Origin: Saprospiraceae bacterium
GTDB lineage: Bacteria; Bacteroidota; Bacteroidia; Chitinophagales; Saprospiraceae
NCBI GenBank assembly: GCA_020630895.1
Contig: JAHDII010000100.1
Span: 1-10,725, forward strand
Reading direction: 5' to 3'
Length of the DNA: 10,725 bases
Shown here: in pieces, positions 6,952 to 10,725 of the stretch
Layout of the letters: every line of letters starts with the position of its first letter
Numbering within the stretch: position 1 is the stretch's first letter
The notes under the pieces: model-generated
Told to the model about the DNA's origin: nothing
The model's input: the letters and a program-made list of their open reading frames with translations, nothing else
The model's database searches: none
Program-made: the position numbers and the translations under genes

Positions 6952-8178
6952 ATGAAAAAATTAATGATTGTTTTAGGATATGCTTTAATATTTGGTATAA
7001 CACTTTTAGTTATAGATATTAAAAATAAGAAAAATACACGTTCAAATAGAGATACAACTCCTCGTGTAATAAAAACTACACATCCAGAAAATAATTCCTC
7101 TTTTATTGAAGATATTTTTTACCCTGTAGAACGTATTGAATATAGAGAAACTATCACTTTTATTATGGGAGAAGATGATGGAGATGAGAATTATTATTCT
7201 GAAGCAGAAAAATTTCATCGATTGAACCCTATTTCTATAGATGAGTCTATTGTTACTTCTTGTAAATCTTTATATGATATTAGAAATTATCTAGAAGAAA
7301 ATCGTCCAGAAAATGGAGAACCTTGGGGAATTATTAATATAGTTGTTCGTACTAATGAATGGAAAGGTTTAGGAATTCCTTTAAATACAGAAGAAGAAAA
7401 TATAAGCCCAAAAAATATTTTATCTAGTATTAATAATAACACTTTTATTCCTTTATCTGATCATATTGTAGATTATGAAACTGAAATCATTATTTATGGT
7501 TCTTCTGTAGGAAAAAACCCTTTGTTATTAGAAATGATAGCTCAAGCTTTTGGAGGAAATGATATTGAACAACCTCTTGTGTATGCTACAAATCATTTTA
7601 TTCATTATGAATCTTCTGAAGATGATTCTAGAAGATATATTACTGAAAGTTGGAATATTCCTTTAAGTTCCAATCAACAAAAAATAAATTCAACATTAAA
7701 AAATAAATTTATTGAAAAATATCCAGAAGATGAAGTAGAATGGGATATAGCATTAGAACAAACTGAGCCTCAATTTTTAGGCGATGTTTTTTACAAGATT
7801 ATTAATATCCCTATTTATGAAACAATAATTTTAAATGATAAAAACGATTTTCCTACATTTTCTAATGATGAAGAAAAAGAACAATGGTTATTAGCACAAG
7901 AAACTGCAAAAAATAAAATTTTAAATACCGAAATTCCTATAGAAAACTTCAAATGGAATATTACAATGAATCCATATACTTTTGAAGATGGAAAAACAAA
8001 ACCCCTAATTACCATTCAAGGAAACAGCTCAATTCTTTGTATTCAAAGAAGTATGACAACTGAAAATTATGATGATCCTTATACTCCTTTACCTTTTGAA
8101 CCCGCTTTAGATGACGAAAGGTTTTATTCAACTAATATAACCCTAAAAAAAGAATCCGTTTTAAGTATTAATGATTAA
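6952..8178 (+). CDS. Membrane-anchored hypothetical protein, 408 residues
   Basis: I do not recognise the family with confidence. The ATG at 6952, followed by a Lys-Lys start, is preferred to an in-frame GTG two codons upstream (6946). Residues 4-22 form a hydrophobic segment followed by a basic stretch, with no lipobox cysteine and no clear cleavage site, so a signal-anchor with the remainder outside the cytoplasm is likely. The body has TITFIMGEDDGD (67-78), PWGIINIVVRTNEWKGL (124-140), and IIIYGSSVGKNPLLLEMIAQ (179-198) followed by VYATNHFIHYE. This order of strand, strand with a loop, and strand with a GxxxGK loop recalls CHAT, DUF4347 and gingipain-like (caspase-fold) domains. The usual His-Gly and Gly-Cys catalytic pairs are not present (Arg133-Thr and Gly183-Ser instead). 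That likeness is inference only. A strong terminator follows the stop codon. Confidence 0.8.
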   Translation: MKKLMIVLGYALIFGITLLVIDIKNKKNTRSNRDTTPRVIKTTHPENNSSFIEDIFYPVERIEYRETITFIMGEDDGDENYYSEAEKFHRLNPISIDESIVTSCKSLYDIRNYLEENRPENGEPWGIINIVVRTNEWKGLGIPLNTEEENISPKNILSSINNNTFIPLSDHIVDYETEIIIYGSSVGKNPLLLEMIAQAFGGNDIEQPLVYATNHFIHYESSEDDSRRYITESWNIPLSSNQQKINSTLKNKFIEKYPEDEVEWDIALEQTEPQFLGDVFYKIINIPIYETIILNDKNDFPTFSNDEEKEQWLLAQETAKNKILNTEIPIENFKWNITMNPYTFEDGKTKPLITIQGNSSILCIQRSMTTENYDDPYTPLPFEPALDDERFYSTNITLKKESVLSIND

Positions 8179-8198
8179 TTCGTTTTGTTTATCCATCC

Positions 8199-8234
8199 AC
8201 ACAGGTTTCATTATTTAATGGAATCTGTGTTTTT
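8199..8234 (+). terminator. Rho-independent terminator after the 408-residue membrane-anchored gene
   Basis: ACACAGGTTTCATT (8199-8212), the loop ATTT, and AATGGAATCTGTGT (8217-8230) form a 14-base-pair stem with two G-U pairs, followed by a run of T through 8234. The two G-U pairs become A-C mismatches in the opposite transcript, so the structure is meant for the plus strand. It begins 20 bases after the stop codon of the 408-residue gene. It ends only 12 bases before the next ATG, so it could also act as a leader hairpin for that gene. Confidence 0.82.
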
Positions 8235-8246
8235 AAAATTAAAAAC

Positions 8247-9203
8247 ATGAAAAAATATTTTTTAATACTATTTATCTTAGTAAATCATTTTTCTTGGGGA
8301 CAATCTTTTAATAAATTAATTCAAGAAACGAATCAATATTTAGAATATTATTCTCATACCAGTCCTTTTAGTTATGATTTTATTTCTTTTACAGATACTC
8401 ATTTGAGTACAAAAGAAATAAAAGAATTAAAAAAGATTTATGAAGAAGCAGAAGAATATCTTAATCCTCAAAAAGATTCTATTTTAGAAGAAGTATTAAT
8501 TTTTTATTACCAAGAAAAGATTATCAATAATATAGAAAAAATTATTCAACACAAAAAAATAAAAAAATATATTCCTCAAATAAAATCTCTCTTAAATCAA
8601 GACAATATTAATATTGCAATTTCAGAAGATCATAAATTGATTAATTTTTATTTTGATGAAAAAACAGGAGGAACTTATCGTTCTCAAATTTCGATGTTAT
8701 TTTATTTAGATAAAAAAAATAAAGAAAATAAATATTATGCAAAAGAAGGAATTAGTGTAACAGATATGTTTAGTTCAGATGGCTATGATGAAATTTATAG
8801 CATTAAAACAAAGGAGGGAACAAAATATTTATTAAAGGGTTATGTTAGAGGATGTACTTATTGTTTTTATAAGCATATTAGTTTATATGCTATAAAAAAG
8901 AATAGGTTTCAAAAAGAATTTGAATATTCTCTAGAATCGGAAAGTCCAGAATTAGAAATGTCTTTAGAATATAATGCTAATAAAAAAATAATAACTGCTG
9001 AATATCTTACTAATCCTCTTAGTATTGATTGTGAATGCGAAAATATATTAGATATTCCTGCTAATGCAAGTAATTATTTTGAAGAAATAGAAGAATTGGA
9101 AATTGAACGAAAAGAATGTACTTGTATTTTTAAATTTAATGGTCGTACTTTTGAAGGTTCAAATGATTCAAATAAAATAATTAATTATGATGGAGAAGAA
9201 TAA
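8247..9203 (+). CDS. Exported hypothetical protein with paired cysteines, 318 residues
   Basis: The N-terminus is a typical signal peptide: MKK, a hydrophobic core to about residue 13, and a likely signal peptidase I site after Trp17-Gly18, before Gln19. The mature protein is therefore periplasmic or secreted. A helical, Lys/Glu-rich region covers about 55-115. After that comes a beta-rich part beginning SEDHKLINFYFDEKTGGTYR (126-145) and continuing through YDEIYSIKTKEGTKYLLKGY (180-199). This pattern recalls a beta-rich domain (SxDGKLRIYSWDTxTGGT) I associate with exported Bacteroidota proteins; I cannot name a Pfam family. Six cysteines lie in three close pairs: Cys203/Cys206, Cys262/Cys264 and Cys291/Cys293. 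They suit disulfides or metal binding. The stop codon overlaps the next gene by 17 bases, so the two are very likely co-transcribed and translationally coupled. The product is poor in G and C codons like its neighbours. Confidence 0.82.
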   Translation: MKKYFLILFILVNHFSWGQSFNKLIQETNQYLEYYSHTSPFSYDFISFTDTHLSTKEIKELKKIYEEAEEYLNPQKDSILEEVLIFYYQEKIINNIEKIIQHKKIKKYIPQIKSLLNQDNINIAISEDHKLINFYFDEKTGGTYRSQISMLFYLDKKNKENKYYAKEGISVTDMFSSDGYDEIYSIKTKEGTKYLLKGYVRGCTYCFYKHISLYAIKKNRFQKEFEYSLESESPELEMSLEYNANKKIITAEYLTNPLSIDCECENILDIPANASNYFEEIEELEIERKECTCIFKFNGRTFEGSNDSNKIINYDGEE

Positions 9204-10329
9204 TATTATATTATCCATTATCTTTTTTGGGATTTCAACATTTCATTTGTTGGCTCAAGATAATTTTTCAATTCCTTTTGAAAAATTAGAAATAACAGAA
9301 ACAAACTACAACGATTCTCTTATTTCTACTGAAAATATTTTATTAAAAAATAATTCATCTGATTTTTTAATTTACTCCAATACAGAAAAAAATATCGTAG
9401 AAGTCATAAAAAACGAAAAAAACAAAAAAGTAAGTTTTAAAATACCTTTTCATATTTCTAATATTGACGAACAAAAATTTAATATTATTGATTCAAGATT
9501 TATCACTTTTACTGTTACAGAAACTCATGGAGGAAGGGGGCTATTTAGCATGTATGGAGAATTTTACATAATTGATATTATTCATTCAAGCATAGCATAT
9601 ATTCCTAAATTTTCTTATTCAGAATATTGGGAAATTACAGGACATAACGATTCATTATTTATAGATGAATGCAATCTAGATATTCATTTTGAAAATAATG
9701 AATTACAAATAAAAAGGCATTTTAATCTTAGTTGGCACAATAACGAAGAAGATTATCAAGAATTTTTAGAAAGTGGAAAATATATTTTTAAAGAAAATAA
9801 ATTTATTAGAACACATTTTTTTAATCGCAAAAAAAATCAATATACACCTCTTCATCGAATCAATGATATTTGTGTAGGCATGCCTTTAGATTCTATGTAT
9901 ATAAAATATAAAAAAGTACAATTTATTGATAGAAGTGTGGATTATTTTGATGACTATATTTTTATTCACCCTTCAGAAAAAGCTTATGCTATTAATAATT
10001 TTGATTTTATTATTTCAACAACACCTGGCGATTTACCAAGCGATAGGTATATTCAAAGATTTTTTATTTTATCTCCTAAATATAATATTCAAGGTATAAC
10101 TGTAGATATGTCATTAGAAAAAATAATTAAAAAATACCCTGAATCAAAATTGTATATTGATTTAATTACTAATGAAGAATATTTATATATTCCTAGTCAA
10201 AATATTTCAGTATTTTTTGAATCGGAATATCATAATAGAATAGGAATTTATAATAACACTATTGAAGGACCTGCTACAAAAATTATTCAAAAAAAAGCTA
10301 AAGCTATTCGTATAGAAATTGGAGAATAA
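9187..10329 (+). CDS. Exported hypothetical protein with two SmpA-like repeats, 380 residues
   Basis: The signal peptide has a hydrophobic core (residues 7-19) and a probable cleavage after Leu-Leu-Ala23, before Gln24. Two adjacent ATG codons (9187 and 9190) could start translation; the protein differs by one residue. The N-terminal half (24 to about 215) looks beta-rich and is unrecognised; it includes THGGRGLFSMYGEFYIID (113-130). The C-terminal third has two related segments, DICVGMPLDSMYIKYKK (227-243) and GITVDMSLEKIIKKYPE (303-319). The pattern, a hydrophobic strand, Gly/Asp-Met, then a short helix, resembles the start of SmpA/OmlA- or BLIP-like folds. The second copy is followed by NEEYLYIPSQNISVFFE (329-345). 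There are two cysteines in the mature part (162 and 229). The overlap with the upstream gene points to one operon. Function is unknown. Confidence 0.82.
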   Translation: MMEKNNIILSIIFFGISTFHLLAQDNFSIPFEKLEITETNYNDSLISTENILLKNNSSDFLIYSNTEKNIVEVIKNEKNKKVSFKIPFHISNIDEQKFNIIDSRFITFTVTETHGGRGLFSMYGEFYIIDIIHSSIAYIPKFSYSEYWEITGHNDSLFIDECNLDIHFENNELQIKRHFNLSWHNNEEDYQEFLESGKYIFKENKFIRTHFFNRKKNQYTPLHRINDICVGMPLDSMYIKYKKVQFIDRSVDYFDDYIFIHPSEKAYAINNFDFIISTTPGDLPSDRYIQRFFILSPKYNIQGITVDMSLEKIIKKYPESKLYIDLITNEEYLYIPSQNISVFFESEYHNRIGIYNNTIEGPATKIIQKKAKAIRIEIGE

Positions 10330-10363
10330 TTCAATATTATTTTAATTATTAAAATTATTAGAA

Positions 10364-10725
10364 ATGAAAAATATAATTATTTTGTTTTTTTTATTGATAC
10401 ATTTTAATCTTTTAGCACAAGGAATAAAAAGAGATAGTATTATCATCAAAAATTGTAATGATATATCTGTTTTTACAATAGATAAAATTAATTTTAAAAA
10501 ATTTGATATTCCTATACCATATAAAACTTTCAATAATGAAAACTTCATATATTGTAGTCCAAGTATAACGAGTAATATAATAGAAAAAATTCCATTTAAT
10601 ACAAAAATTAGAGTGGAAGAATCAATTACACTTTCTAAAGTAGATACTATTTATCCTTATACAGAAAATCCAAAAAAAGAATATATCCGTCGTCTTCCTG
10701 AAGAATGGTGTAAAATTTCTTTCAA
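10364..10725 (+). CDS. Exported protein with probable SH3-like domain (3' end cut by window edge)
   Basis: From the ATG at 10364 the frame stays open for 120 codons to the edge of the window, so the C-terminus is missing. The signal peptide has a hydrophobic core (4-17) and a likely cleavage after Leu-Leu-Ala18, before Gln19. From about residue 60 the sequence FIYCSPSITSNIIEKIPFNT (61-80), then KIRVEES and, after an insert, EEWCKISF, follows the usual bacterial SH3 layout: a strand with a short Ser/Pro loop, an IGKIPFGT-like turn, and a W-x-K-I strand. Such domains often occur in secreted proteins that bind cell-wall or other ligands. The domain call is from pattern only. The gene starts 34 bases after the previous stop and probably continues the same operon. 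An opposite-strand frame in the same region is a shadow. Confidence 0.75.
   Translation, partial: MKNIIILFFLLIHFNLLAQGIKRDSIIIKNCNDISVFTIDKINFKKFDIPIPYKTFNNENFIYCSPSITSNIIEKIPFNTKIRVEESITLSKVDTIYPYTENPKKEYIRRLPEEWCKISF

Noticed and set aside
7815..8015. Minus-strand 66-codon frame inside the 408-residue gene
   Set aside because: Antisense to a longer open frame; no leader or recognisable motif.
10339..10355. Perfect AT-only palindrome ATTTTAAT-T-ATTAAAAT between two exported-protein genes
   Set aside because: Composed only of A and T in very AT-rich DNA, so a weak stem with no terminator tail; chance is a sufficient explanation.
10342..10548. Minus-strand 68-codon frame
   Set aside because: Antisense to the signal-peptide-bearing partial gene starting at 10364, which is the better coding candidate.

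Overview
The window looks like chromosomal DNA of a very AT-rich member of the Bacteroidota. Four things point there: PyrF belongs to the long (about 270-residue) type with the DAKRGDI active-site signature; Mrp has the ENMSWFTPKELP segment that, from memory, is usual in this phylum; several genes are preceded by sequences matching the Bacteroidota -7 promoter element TAnnTTTG; and the genes start with A-rich rather than strong Shine-Dalgarno leaders. The species cannot be named from the sequence.

Left half (1-4706), all on the minus strand. In transcription order it reads: an Mrp/ApbC iron-sulfur carrier ATPase (3618-4706), a NifU C-terminal-domain scaffold (3286-3549), an unrecognised 148-residue protein (2825-3271), orotidine 5'-phosphate decarboxylase pyrF (1901-2716), an unrecognised 169-residue protein (1355-1864), and a HerA-like DUF853 ATPase (1-1266) that runs off the left edge. 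Candidate -7 elements lie before mrp, nifU, pyrF and the HerA-like gene. This suggests several short transcription units rather than one long operon. Mrp and NifU form a small Fe-S cluster assembly module; pyrF performs the last step of UMP synthesis.

The strand switches at about 4710-4790. On the plus strand the first gene (4791-6788) is the most notable feature. It is one uninterrupted 665-codon frame joining a complete bifunctional riboflavin kinase/FAD synthetase (RibF, residues 1 to about 310) to a complete family 2 glycosyltransferase (about 326-665). The charged linker contains an A8 tract, and both alternative reading frames meet a stop codon within 16 bases of it. A dyad-symmetric, non-coding stretch follows (6789-6951).

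Right part (6952-10725), plus strand and visibly more AT-rich. It holds four genes of uncertain function whose products all carry an N-terminal membrane or export signal. The first (408 residues) is membrane anchored and has faint features of a degenerate caspase/gingipain-like fold; it ends at a strong Rho-independent terminator. Three closely packed genes for exported proteins follow, the last cut off by the window edge and probably containing an SH3-like domain. They look like a small accessory locus for envelope or secreted proteins, but their role is unknown.

No tRNA, rRNA, CRISPR array, transposase or insertion sequence was seen.
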